Below, piece by piece: positions 13,751 to 22,074 of a stretch of DNA of 24,364 nucleotides. Both the position numbers and the translations under genes were made by a program. How positions within the stretch are numbered: the stretch's first letter is position 1; every line of letters starts with the position of its first letter. The notes beneath the pieces were generated by a model. That model was not told where the DNA came from, searched no databases, and saw nothing but the letters and a program-made list of their open reading frames with translations. Origin of the DNA: Parcubacteria group bacterium (GTDB lineage: Bacteria; Patescibacteriota; Minisyncoccia; Moranbacterales; JAKLHP01); assembly GCA_041657845.1 (NCBI GenBank), contig JBBABD010000011.1, positions 1 through 24,364 of the forward strand, given 5' to 3'.

Positions 13751-14713
13751 ATGAAAAAAGTTTTAATTTTATTTGGAAAAAGCGATTGGAAAAAAAGTAA
13801 ACCATTCAGAAACAAGGATTATCAATATTCTTATGAATATTTTTATTCTTTGTGCAAGAAAAATGGAATTCAAATGTATCGAGCTTCCTATGAATGGTAT
13901 GATTATAAAAAAAATACATTTAAGCATGCGTGGATATTTGAAGGTGAAGGGGCAAACTGGAAAAAAGTGAATAATATTAAACCAGATCTTATCTATGATA
14001 AAACAAAGGCACGCATGGAAGTTTATTATAAAAAAGAGCTTTTGGAAGAACACTATTCTTTTATAAACAATCTTCACTTTACGAAAATAGTTGATGATAA
14101 ATTTATTACCAGTCTTTTTTTTGAAAAATGGAGTAAGAAATCTTGGCTAATAAAGAATGAAAAAGAATTTTTTGAAGCAGTAAAACTGATCAACTCAAAT
14201 AAGGTTGTTGTAAAGCCCCTGAATGAAAGCGGGGGAAAAGATGTAATGATTTTGGATAAAAAAAATATTTCAAAGATTCCCAAGATGAAAGGAATGTTTA
14301 TTTTGCAGGAGTTTATTGATTCTTCTCGGGGCGTTCCTGGATTCAGTAATTCGATGCATGACTTGCGATTAGTTTTTATTAATAATAAAATAGTTTATTC
14401 ATATATCAGAGAACCAAAGAAAGGAAGCTATCTGGCCAATCTTGCTCAGGGCGGATCACTTAAAATAGTTCCGGAAAGCAAGCTTCCCAAAACACTTAAA
14501 CCGATCATTGAATACGCGAATGAAATATTTGAGACTTTTAATCCGAGGATATACGCAATCGATTTTATGTTTGATGAAAAGGGAAAGCCTTGGATAGTGG
14601 AATTGAATTCAATGCCTGGACTCTATTTTACTCCCGCCGAAAAACCGTATATGCTAAAGATGTATTGTGAATTATTAGAAATATTTAAGAAAAAACTTGA
14701 GATACAGAAATGA
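13751..14713 (+). CDS. ATP-grasp ligase, RimK/glutathione synthetase-like
   Basis: A 320-residue protein with an N-terminal pre-ATP-grasp domain (about 1-110) and a C-terminal ATP-grasp domain. VVVKPLNESGGKDVMIL (152-168, K155), LQEFID (185-190), DLRLVFINN (204-212), a substrate-side arginine R220, N230 in SYLANLAQGG and the Mg2+ site AIDFMFDEKG...WIVELNSMPGL (269-291) are intact. It resembles RimK and glutathione synthetase and, more distantly, tubulin-tyrosine-ligase-type enzymes, all of which add amino acids to peptides. Its TGA stop overlaps the ATG of the GNAT gene (ATGA at 14710), implying translational coupling. The substrate is unknown. Confidence 0.8.
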   Translation: MKKVLILFGKSDWKKSKPFRNKDYQYSYEYFYSLCKKNGIQMYRASYEWYDYKKNTFKHAWIFEGEGANWKKVNNIKPDLIYDKTKARMEVYYKKELLEEHYSFINNLHFTKIVDDKFITSLFFEKWSKKSWLIKNEKEFFEAVKLINSNKVVVKPLNESGGKDVMILDKKNISKIPKMKGMFILQEFIDSSRGVPGFSNSMHDLRLVFINNKIVYSYIREPKKGSYLANLAQGGSLKIVPESKLPKTLKPIIEYANEIFETFNPRIYAIDFMFDEKGKPWIVELNSMPGLYFTPAEKPYMLKMYCELLEIFKKKLEIQK

Positions 14714-15195
14714 AATCTAAGAATTTTCTAGTCTATAATTACATAGACTATTCTCCGAGAAAAAAGCAATTAAGAAAAAAACAGCTAGTTGATTTTTATA
14801 ATGAAAATTTTTCTTTGTCCAAATGGAGCGAGAAATATTTCAACGGGTTTCTTGATGATAAAAAAGAAAGAAAAATGGAATGTTTTATTCTCGAAAAAAA
14901 TAATAAAATAATAGGATTTATTTTGGGAAGAAAAGTTGGAAAAATAAGGTTCAGATACAATCTGACAACATTATTAGTAGATGAAAAATATCGCGGCAAA
15001 GGATATAGCAAACTGTTAATGGATAAATTTTTAAAAACCATAAAGGAGAATAAAGAAGCTAGAAAAGTGTATTTGCATTTCAGGGATTCCAATGATTTTG
15101 AAGGATTCTACAAGCATTACGGATTCAGCGGACACAGAATAACAGGGGCATATTCCAATGGAGAAAAGAAGCATTATATGGAAATAAAATTATGA
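14710..15195 (+). CDS. GNAT-family N-acyltransferase
   Basis: A 161-residue GCN5-related acyltransferase. The acyl-CoA pyrophosphate loop is RGKGYSK (95-101) after strand LTTLLVDEKY, followed by helix LLMDKFLKTIKE, strand KVYLHFRDSN and the usual FYKHYGF (133-139). It overlaps both neighbours by ATGA junctions (14710 and 15192), so it is translated with the ATP-grasp and DUF1704 genes. An acetyl group or amino acid might cap the product of the ligases or protect their substrate; that is inference from context. Confidence 0.85.
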   Translation: MKSKNFLVYNYIDYSPRKKQLRKKQLVDFYNENFSLSKWSEKYFNGFLDDKKERKMECFILEKNNKIIGFILGRKVGKIRFRYNLTTLLVDEKYRGKGYSKLLMDKFLKTIKENKEARKVYLHFRDSNDFEGFYKHYGFSGHRITGAYSNGEKKHYMEIKL

Positions 15196-16514
15196 ATTTT
15201 GAATTTAAAAATCCTGTCGTTTTTGAAAATAAAAAAGAAGTTCTTGACGATAAATGGTACGATAGATTTAAAGAAGTCGGAGCTTTTCAGGATTATGAAT
15301 ATCTAACAGGAGACAAAGAAGTGAGAGAAGAACAAAAAAATAAGTTTTTTAAAGGCGAGATAGAAAATCCCACCCTTGACTATCCGGAACTTGAAAAATT
15401 TGATTTTGCGGAAAAAGAACAGAAACTGTTGGAATTAAAAAAAGACATTCTGGATAATGAAAAAAATGAAGTTGTTAGACAATTATATAGATGGAAAATA
15501 AATGAAAAGTTAGCTCAATTGAGAATGCTAAGAAGTTCCAAAGAAGGAAATGACAGAAAGTTTTCCCGATATTCCAATTTTATATACGGAAAACCAGAAA
15601 AAGAAATATATGATTATACGATTTGCCAAGTTGAAAGAACAGTTGAAGATAAATTATCAAGTGATGATCAGCAAATTGTCGATGCGGCTAAAAGGATCAA
15701 AGAACGAATGACCAAGGAAAGTGAAAGCGAAACTGTATTGGAAACACCAAATATTTCAAAAAAAGATTTTTCGGATGATGGAAGTTTATTTTCAGCAGAA
15801 GAGGTAAAAAAAGCATTTGAAGAAGCAATAAGTGAATATCAAATTGCAGGATGGAAGGTCGTTGTGGATGATGAAGGAAAATTTACCAGCATTAATGTCG
15901 GACAGGATAAGAAAGAGGTTGTAATACCTCAAAACAGAAAAATGAAACAAAAAGAGTTAACTGCTCTCATAGCGCATGAAATTAAAACCCATGTGCTTAG
16001 AAGGGAAAGCGGTGAAAGAACAACGTTAAAGCTTTTGGGGCTCGGCCTAGATAGATACTTGAAAGGAGAAGAGGGAATTGCCACCTACGAAGAACAAAAG
16101 ATTGAAGGAGCAAATGATTTTTCTGGATTTGATGGGCATTTTGCTATTTCTCTGGCATCCGGAACAGATGGTAAGAAAAGATCATTCAGGGAAGTTTTTG
16201 AAATTTTAAAAGATTTTTATTTTATAAAATCAAAAAAAGAAAAAAAAGAAGCTTTAAAATCAGCTGAAGAATCTGCTTGGAATAGATGTGTTAGAACATT
16301 TCGGGGAACGACCTGCAAAACTCCAGGAGCTTGTCTTACAGGAGATATTGTATATAGGGAGGGGAATATAGGAGTTTGGAATGTAATAAAAAATAATCCG
16401 GAAGAAGAAAAGCGCTTTTCTGTCGGTAAATACGATCCCTCTAATCATAGACATATCTGGATTTTGGAACAGCTGGGGATTACTGAGAATGATCTGAAAA
16501 AACTAGAAGAATAA
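15192..16514 (+). CDS. DUF1704 (MATCAP/QEGLA-type) metallocarboxypeptidase-like protein
   Basis: A 440-residue protein. The C-terminal part (about 195-435) matches DUF1704: zinc-binding HEIKTH (262-267) followed by VLRRESG, an EEGIA motif (293-297, the 'QEGLA' site supplying the third ligand), FRGTTCKTPG (370-379) and GDIVYREG (384-391). The eukaryotic relatives MATCAP1/2 remove the C-terminal tyrosine or glutamate of tubulin. Bacterial members are annotated as 'flavohemoglobin expression-modulating QEGLA proteins' and occur beside ATP-grasp genes. The N-terminal 190 residues are charged and mostly helical, with no recognised domain. There is no signal peptide, so it is cytoplasmic. It overlaps the GNAT gene by 4 nt. 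The likely role is to remove residues added by the ligases; the substrate is unknown. Confidence 0.8.
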   Translation: MNFEFKNPVVFENKKEVLDDKWYDRFKEVGAFQDYEYLTGDKEVREEQKNKFFKGEIENPTLDYPELEKFDFAEKEQKLLELKKDILDNEKNEVVRQLYRWKINEKLAQLRMLRSSKEGNDRKFSRYSNFIYGKPEKEIYDYTICQVERTVEDKLSSDDQQIVDAAKRIKERMTKESESETVLETPNISKKDFSDDGSLFSAEEVKKAFEEAISEYQIAGWKVVVDDEGKFTSINVGQDKKEVVIPQNRKMKQKELTALIAHEIKTHVLRRESGERTTLKLLGLGLDRYLKGEEGIATYEEQKIEGANDFSGFDGHFAISLASGTDGKKRSFREVFEILKDFYFIKSKKEKKEALKSAEESAWNRCVRTFRGTTCKTPGACLTGDIVYREGNIGVWNVIKNNPEEEKRFSVGKYDPSNHRHIWILEQLGITENDLKKLEE

Positions 16515-16521
16515 AATTATT

Positions 16522-16527
16522 TATAAT
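16522..16527 (+). promoter_or_regulatory. Consensus -10 close to the PBP1A start
   Basis: A perfect TATAAT ends 8 bases before the ATG at 16536. With no clear -35 it is only suggestive, but it would give a leaderless mRNA independent of the upstream cassette. Confidence 0.3.
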
Positions 16528-16535
16528 AATCCAAT

Positions 16536-19088
16536 ATGCACTCAACTTTTGTTTATCTCAAGCCCAATAATCTCAGAAACTCTTTCCGAGAAAATCGATG
16601 GAAAACAGCGGGAATTTTATCATTATATGCGCTGGGAGTTTTCATTATTTTTGTCGCCGGAGTGTTTTTGTATTTTGCCAAAGATCTTCCAGATGCCAAT
16701 GGGCTCAGCGATCGAATGGTTGTGGAATCGACGAAAATTATGGATCGGACAGGCCAGCATATTTTGTATGAAGTCCATGGCGAAGAGAAAAGGACTATAA
16801 TTCCATTTAGCGAAATGCCGGACAACATTAAATATGCTACCATCGCGCTTGAAGATCAGGATTTTTATTCGCATCATGGAATTAAGCTCACGTCTATTAT
16901 TCGAGCAGCTCTTAAAGATATTATTGGAAGGGGAACTTCTCAAGGAGGTTCGACAATTACTCAGCAATTCGTGAAGAAATCAATGCTCACAGACGAAAAG
17001 ACTTTTACCCGTAAAATAAAGGAAGTGATTTTATCGTTGGAACTGGAAACGAAATATTCCAAAGATGAAATTTTGGCCATGTATCTCAATCAGATACCTT
17101 ATGGATCGAATGCCTATGGAATCGAAGCGGCAGCGCAAACTTTTTTTGGAAAAAGTGCCAAAGAATTAACCCTGGATGAGTCAGCTCTTTTGGCTTCGCT
17201 TCCTCAAGCTCCGAGTTATTATTCTCCCTATGGTTCGCATACCGATTCTTTAAAAATAAGGCAGGAATATGCGCTCAAGCAAATGGAAAAATTGGGATAT
17301 ATAACCGGCGAGCAAACAGAAGAATACAAGAATTATGATGTCTTAAATAAAGTAAAATCGTTTCAAGAAAATATTAATGCTCCTCATTTTGTGATGTATG
17401 TGAAAGAATATCTGGAAAAAACTTATGGCGAGCAGGCAGTGGAACGGGAAGGATTAAAAGTCTATACCACTCTAGATTGGGATAAGCAGGCGATTGCTGA
17501 GCAATCGATAAAAGATCAAGCAGACAAAAATCTAAAAAATTATAATGCAGCAAATTCTTCGTTAGTTGCTATGGATCCAAAAACCGGACAGATTTTGGCC
17601 ATGGTCGGTTCGAAAGATTTTTTCGGAAAATCGTATCCGGACGGATGCATTTCCGGAAAGACTTGCAAGTTTGAGTCGCAGGTCAATGTGGCTGTAAGTG
17701 ATCGCCAACCCGGGTCATCTTTCAAGCCCTATGTCTATCTTACTGCTTTTGAAAAAGGGTATACTCCGGAAACGATAATGTTTGATGCGGAAACTAGTTT
17801 TGGCAATCAGGGCGGATCCGAAGATTATAAACCTCAAAATTATGATGGAAAGTTCCGCGGTCCGCTTCAGATGAAAGAAACTTTAGCGCAATCTCTTAAT
17901 ATTCCGGCAGTTAAGACATTATATTTGGCGGGAATAAATGATTCTATTGCAACGGCTAAGGCGATGGGTATAACCGGGCTAAACTATCCACAGCGTTACG
18001 GGCTTTCTTTGGTTTTGGGAGGAGGAGAAGTTACACTTTTGGATCATGTCAATGCCTATGGCACTTTTGCTACCGGAGGAGTGCATTATGAAAAAACTGC
18101 GATATTAAAAATAGAAGACAATAAAGGTCAAACGCTTGAAGAATATAAGCCGAATGACGGAAACAAGGTGATTGATGAAAAATATGTGGCCATGATTGAC
18201 CACATCCTTTCCACTAATGATTATCGAGCTCCGGTTTTCGGAGAAAATAGCCCGCTTCGTTTTGATAATCGTCCAGTTGCGGCCAAGACTGGAACAACTA
18301 ACGAATTTAGGGATGGTTGGACAATCGGATACACTCCTTCGATCGCTGTCGGAGTCTGGTCAGGAAATAATGACAATTCTTCAATGCGAGCTGGTTCTGA
18401 TGGAGTTGTTGTTTCTGCTCCAATTTGGAGAAGCTTTATGGATAAAGTGCTGGGAAATTATTCAATGGAGCAATTTCCCAAATATGAGAAGGAAGATGCT
18501 GGAAAGGATATTTTAAACGGAAAATTGCCTGTGGAGAAAGATATCAAAGTTTGCGAAATTCCAGGAAAAAACAATGAATATTGTTTGGCGAATGATTATT
18601 GCGCTGACACCGAGAAGAAAGATTTTGCTGATGGGCATGATATACTTTATTATGTAAACAAAGATAATCCGCGAGGCGATGATCCGAAAGATCCGGAGAA
18701 AGATCCTCAATATGATAACTGGGAGAAAGGAGTGAAAAAATGGTTTGAAAAGAACAAAAAAGATTATGACCTCGGGGGCGTTCCTAAAGATGAATGCAAG
18801 GAAAGTGATTTTGAAGAAAATAAGCCAGATATTTCAATAAAGGATGTTTCTCAAAGCTTGAACAAGCTTAGCATATCAACAAAAATTAATGCGCCATATG
18901 ATACTGATAAAGTCGAGTTTTTTGTGGATGGAGATAAAGTTGATTCCGGAAGTTCAGAAAATGCAAAAGTTACATTGGCGGATAGCTTAAAAGGAGGGGA
19001 AAGCGATATTGAAATAAAAGTTACCGTTACTGATGAGAAAGGAAACACAGCCAGCGATAGCAAAAAATTTGATATAGCAAGCTGGTAA
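16536..19088 (+). CDS. Bifunctional class A penicillin-binding protein (PBP1A-type)
   Basis: An 850-residue peptidoglycan synthase with one N-terminal TM anchor (about 27-48). The GT51 glycosyltransferase domain (about 75-250) has catalytic E106 in EDQDFYSHHG, then QGGSTITQQ (136-144) and LNQIPYGSNAYGIEAAA (184-200). The transpeptidase domain (about 335-640) has SxxK at S394-K397 (PGSSFK), SLN (453-455) and KTG (584-586). A Cys-containing, Asp/Lys-rich linker (about 650-765) leads to an Ig-like C-terminal domain (about 767-846). It builds and cross-links glycan outside the membrane. It follows the DUF1704 gene by 21 nt, and ruvA begins 5 nt after its stop. Confidence 0.95.
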   Translation: MHSTFVYLKPNNLRNSFRENRWKTAGILSLYALGVFIIFVAGVFLYFAKDLPDANGLSDRMVVESTKIMDRTGQHILYEVHGEEKRTIIPFSEMPDNIKYATIALEDQDFYSHHGIKLTSIIRAALKDIIGRGTSQGGSTITQQFVKKSMLTDEKTFTRKIKEVILSLELETKYSKDEILAMYLNQIPYGSNAYGIEAAAQTFFGKSAKELTLDESALLASLPQAPSYYSPYGSHTDSLKIRQEYALKQMEKLGYITGEQTEEYKNYDVLNKVKSFQENINAPHFVMYVKEYLEKTYGEQAVEREGLKVYTTLDWDKQAIAEQSIKDQADKNLKNYNAANSSLVAMDPKTGQILAMVGSKDFFGKSYPDGCISGKTCKFESQVNVAVSDRQPGSSFKPYVYLTAFEKGYTPETIMFDAETSFGNQGGSEDYKPQNYDGKFRGPLQMKETLAQSLNIPAVKTLYLAGINDSIATAKAMGITGLNYPQRYGLSLVLGGGEVTLLDHVNAYGTFATGGVHYEKTAILKIEDNKGQTLEEYKPNDGNKVIDEKYVAMIDHILSTNDYRAPVFGENSPLRFDNRPVAAKTGTTNEFRDGWTIGYTPSIAVGVWSGNNDNSSMRAGSDGVVVSAPIWRSFMDKVLGNYSMEQFPKYEKEDAGKDILNGKLPVEKDIKVCEIPGKNNEYCLANDYCADTEKKDFADGHDILYYVNKDNPRGDDPKDPEKDPQYDNWEKGVKKWFEKNKKDYDLGGVPKDECKESDFEENKPDISIKDVSQSLNKLSISTKINAPYDTDKVEFFVDGDKVDSGSSENAKVTLADSLKGGESDIEIKVTVTDEKGNTASDSKKFDIASW

Positions 19089-19093
19089 AATAT

Positions 19094-19666
19094 ATGATAG
19101 CTAAAATCAAAGGAATAATTGAATATATTCGGGATTCATACGTGGTGGTAGATGTGAATGGTGTTGGCTACAAGGTTTTTGTCACGCCGTATATTTTGGG
19201 GAAAGTGGCCGGAAGCCAGAAAGTCAATTTTTTCATCCATACTTATGTTCGAGAAGATATTTTAGCTTTGTATGGCTTTTTGACATTGGAAGATTTGGAA
19301 ATGTTTGAGCTTCTGATTTCAATTTCCGGAATCGGACCCAAGGCTGCAATGGGAATTTTAACCATTGCCGATGTGAAGACTATCCGAACGGCAATTCTCA
19401 ATGAAGATCCGTCAGTTCTGACTAAAGTTTCGGGAGTAGGAAAAAAGACAGCTGAAAGAGTTATTTTGGAACTTCGAAATAAAATCGAAGGACTTTCCGG
19501 ACAGGAAAAAGATGAAGTAATGGCCGATAGCGACGCGCTGGAAGCTCTGACGTCGATGGGTTATTCCGTTTTCGAATCGCGTGAAGCTTTAAAAATGGTT
19601 TCAGTGGAAATTAAAGATGTGGGAGAAAGAGTGAAACTGGCGCTGAGAAATTTAGGAAAAAAATAA
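19094..19666 (+). CDS. ruvA: Holliday junction branch migration protein RuvA
   Basis: A 190-residue protein with the OB-fold domain I (about 1-62), two helix-hairpin-helix motifs in domain II (ISGIGPKAAM and VSGVGKKTAERVILELR) and domain III (about 140-190, EALTSMGYSVFESREAL) that contacts RuvB. It is full length. It follows the PBP gene by 5 nt rather than ruvB, so it is probably transcribed with cell-wall genes. A terminator follows at 19700. Confidence 0.97.
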   Translation: MIAKIKGIIEYIRDSYVVVDVNGVGYKVFVTPYILGKVAGSQKVNFFIHTYVREDILALYGFLTLEDLEMFELLISISGIGPKAAMGILTIADVKTIRTAILNEDPSVLTKVSGVGKKTAERVILELRNKIEGLSGQEKDEVMADSDALEALTSMGYSVFESREALKMVSVEIKDVGERVKLALRNLGKK

Positions 19667-19678
19667 ACCATCTTTGCA

Positions 19679-19713
19679 GATTTAAGAATAATGATTTAAG
19701 ATTTAAGAATAGC
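19679..19713. repeat. Heptad tandem repeat, GATTTAA family (5 units)
   Basis: Five 7-bp units read GATTTAA, GAATAAT, GATTTAA, GATTTAA, GAATAGC. The last two also form the 5' arm of a terminator, so repeat and terminator are the same DNA. Confidence 0.75.
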
Positions 19714-19731
19714 AGTTTTCTTAAATCTTTT
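19700..19731 (+). terminator. Terminator after ruvA
   Basis: A 10-bp perfect stem (GATTTAAGAA 19700-19709 with TTCTTAAATC 19718-19727) has an 8-nt loop and is followed by TTTT. It ends 5 nt before the FemX-like gene. Confidence 0.65.
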
Positions 19732-19736
19732 GTTTC

Positions 19737-20660
19737 ATGGACAGAGAAAATAGTAAAAATATTGATTTTCTCCAATCGGACGAATGGAGAAAGTTTCAGG
19801 AAGCAGTTGAGAGAAAAACGTTTCACGTAGAACATGAAGGTTCTTGGGTGAACATTATTGAGCATAAATTACCGGTGGTTGGGAGATATTTCTATATTCC
19901 TCGGGGAGTGATAAGCGAACTGGAAAATCTCATAGTAGATCTAGCTAAAAAAGAAAATGCCGGTTGGATTAGATTTGATGTGGAAAATGAAGAAAGTTTG
20001 AATTCAATAAAGAAAAATACAAATTATGAAATCCGGAAAGCGCCTCACGATATGCAACCGAGGGAAATTTTTGAGATTGATATTGCGAAACCAGAAGAAC
20101 AATTATTGGCGGAAATGAAAAGCAAAACTCGCTACAATATTAATCTTGCACAGAAAAAAGGCGTTAAAATAACAGTAGGCGCTAAGCATATTGATAAATT
20201 TATTGATCTAGTTTCGCTTACCGCCAAAAGAAAGGGAATAAAATTTCATTTGAATAATTATTATCGAAAAATGATCGAAACAATCCCGGAAAACATTCTG
20301 AAACTATACTACGCGGAATATAATAATAAGATTATTGCAGCAAATCTAATTGTATTTTACGATGAAACTGCCACCTATCTTCACGGAGCAACTGATGACG
20401 AATATCGCAATGTAATGGCGCCGTATCTACTCCAATGGCAGGCAATAAAAGACGCCAAAAAAAGAGGTTTTAAAAAATATGATTTTGGCGGAGTAAAAAC
20501 AGCAGGCGATACTAATTGGAGCGGGATTACAAAATTTAAATTAGGATTTTCTCAAACTGCAAAGCCGATTGAATTTTTGGGTAGTTATGATATAATCGTT
20601 AATTCTCTAGTGTATTGGTTTTATAGAATCTTGCAAAAATTTAAGAGTTTTGTGAAATAA
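19737..20660 (+). CDS. FemX/FemAB-like peptidoglycan bridge aminoacyltransferase
   Basis: A 307-residue protein of the FemABX family (double GNAT-like fold), which uses aminoacyl-tRNA to add residues to the lipid II stem peptide. MKSKTRYNINLAQKKGV, YLHGATDDEYRNVMAPYLLQ, the KRGFKKYDFGGV strand and ITKFKLGF are diagnostic. It is shorter than Staphylococcus FemA because it lacks the coiled-coil arm, as is usual for FemX-like proteins. With the MurE-type ligase and PBP1A nearby it implies a cross-linked wall with an interpeptide bridge. Which amino acid is added cannot be read from the sequence. Confidence 0.88.
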   Translation: MDRENSKNIDFLQSDEWRKFQEAVERKTFHVEHEGSWVNIIEHKLPVVGRYFYIPRGVISELENLIVDLAKKENAGWIRFDVENEESLNSIKKNTNYEIRKAPHDMQPREIFEIDIAKPEEQLLAEMKSKTRYNINLAQKKGVKITVGAKHIDKFIDLVSLTAKRKGIKFHLNNYYRKMIETIPENILKLYYAEYNNKIIAANLIVFYDETATYLHGATDDEYRNVMAPYLLQWQAIKDAKKRGFKKYDFGGVKTAGDTNWSGITKFKLGFSQTAKPIEFLGSYDIIVNSLVYWFYRILQKFKSFVK

Positions 20661-20662
20661 GC

Positions 20663-20792
20663 TTAGATTTTAATTTTAAATTTTAAATTACAAATTTTAA
20701 ATCAAATCAAAATTAAAAAATTTTAAAACATTTGGTCATTTGATAATTCAAATTTCATTTAAAACTTAAAATTTAGAATTTAAAATTTTCAA
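20663..20792. repeat. A/T-only heptad repeats filling the femX-murE spacer
   Basis: Consecutive 7-bp units run from 20663 (TTAGATT, TTAATTT, TAAATTT, TAAATTA, CAAATTT, TAAATCA) and again at 20758-20792 (TTTAAAA, CTTAAAA, TTTAGAA, TTTAAAA, TTTTCAA). The two blocks are roughly complementary and could fold together. No promoter or ribosome-binding site stands out. Confidence 0.65.
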
Positions 20793-20794
20793 AC

Positions 20795-22060
20795 ATGAAA
20801 AAATTAGTTCCACAATCAATCAAAAATATTTACCATTTAATGCAAGCTATACTTGCCAATATTATTTATGCTTTTCCGTCCAGAAAAATAAAAGTTATTG
20901 GAGTAACCGGAACGGATGGAAAAACAACTACTGTGCAGATGATTGCCGGGATCCTTGAAGAAGCCGGAAAAAAAGTTGCAGTGGCTTCGACGATAAACTT
21001 TAAAATTAACGGAGAAGAAGAAATAAACGAAACTAAGTTTACCACCTTGTCGGGCTTTGCGGTTCAGAAATTTATCAAAAAAGCGGTGCAAAGCGGATGT
21101 AAATATTTGGTTTTGGAAACCTCGTCGCATTCATTGGATCAGTATCGCATCTGGGGGGTGAGATATAATACGGCAGTTATTACCAATGTAACCAGAGAAC
21201 ATTTGGATTATCACAAGACGATAAAAAAATACAGGAAGGCCAAGAGCAAATTGTTTAAGAGCGCGGATGTTGCAATTGTAAATCTGGATATGGAAGAGCC
21301 GGAAGAGTTTTTGAAATGTAGCGCGGAGAATAAATACGGATATGCCACAATGAATCACGAATCACGAATTATGAATCAAGGAATTAAAATTATAAAGGCT
21401 GAAAATATTGAATTAGAAACAAGTTTATCAAAATTCGAAATTCAAAATTCGAAATTCAAAATTCATTTGCTGGGTTTATTTAATATCGAAAATGCTTTGG
21501 CGGCAGCATGCGTGGGAATATCCGAAGGCATTAGGTTGGAAACGATCAAAAAAGCTCTGGAAAAAATAAAAGGAATTCCCGGAAGAATGGAGTTGGTTTC
21601 AAATAAAAAAAATCTTAATATTATTGTTGATTTTGCGCTTACTCCTCACGCTCTTACTCAGCTCTACATCTTTGTTGATGGAATAAAAAAACAAGGTGCC
21701 AAGGTTATTGGAGTTTTTGGAGCCTGTGGGGAACGTGATCGGGGTAAGCGTCCCATTACAGGAGAAATTGTTTCTGCACATACGGATTATGTTATTTTGA
21801 CTGATGATGAGCCATATCACGAGGATCCAAAAAGGATCATTGAAGAAATTTCCGCAGGCATTAATAATAAACTTGAAGGAGAAAATTTCTGGAAGATTCC
21901 AGATAGGCGCGAAGCAATAAAAAAAGCTTTGCTTTTAGCAAAACCGGGTGATTTTGTGGTTGTTACAGGAATGGGCGCTGAAAATACCAGGGGAGTAGGA
22001 AATCAGAAAATTCCTTGGAATGATAAAAAAGTTATTTTGGAAGAATTGAGCAAGTTGTAA
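20795..22060 (+). CDS. murE: Short MurE-type UDP-MurNAc-tripeptide synthetase
   Basis: A 421-residue Mur ligase that adds the third stem-peptide residue. P-loop GTDGKTTT (39-46), TNVTREHLDYH (130-140), the lysine-containing YRKAKSKLF, NIENALAA (230-237), GRMEL (263-267), GACGERDRGKRP and GMGAENTRG are present. The P-loop starts at residue 39, so the UDP-sugar-binding N-terminal domain of about 100 residues is essentially missing. The usual HTP histidine is altered (FALTPHAL), and the specificity motif DNPR reads DEPY (338-341), so the third amino acid cannot be predicted. Heptad DNA repeats encode residues about 186-195 and 213-224 in what should be a surface loop. It could be a MurE relative with another substrate. 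Confidence 0.8.
   Translation: MKKLVPQSIKNIYHLMQAILANIIYAFPSRKIKVIGVTGTDGKTTTVQMIAGILEEAGKKVAVASTINFKINGEEEINETKFTTLSGFAVQKFIKKAVQSGCKYLVLETSSHSLDQYRIWGVRYNTAVITNVTREHLDYHKTIKKYRKAKSKLFKSADVAIVNLDMEEPEEFLKCSAENKYGYATMNHESRIMNQGIKIIKAENIELETSLSKFEIQNSKFKIHLLGLFNIENALAAACVGISEGIRLETIKKALEKIKGIPGRMELVSNKKNLNIIVDFALTPHALTQLYIFVDGIKKQGAKVIGVFGACGERDRGKRPITGEIVSAHTDYVILTDDEPYHEDPKRIIEEISAGINNKLEGENFWKIPDRREAIKKALLLAKPGDFVVVTGMGAENTRGVGNQKIPWNDKKVILEELSKL
21351..21378. repeat. Heptad repeat inside murE (TGAATCA family, 4 units)
   Basis: Units TGAATCA, CGAATCA, CGAATTA, TGAATCA are read in frame as NHESRIMNQ. The same family fills the htpX-lemA spacer at 23467-23494. Confidence 0.8.
21431..21465. 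repeat. Heptad repeat inside murE (AAATTCR family, 5 units)
   Basis: Five units of AAATTC followed by G or A, with no mismatch in the first six bases, are read as KFEIQNSKFKIH. The order is G, A, G, A, A. Confidence 0.85.
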
Positions 22061-22074
22061 CCTATTTACAGGAC

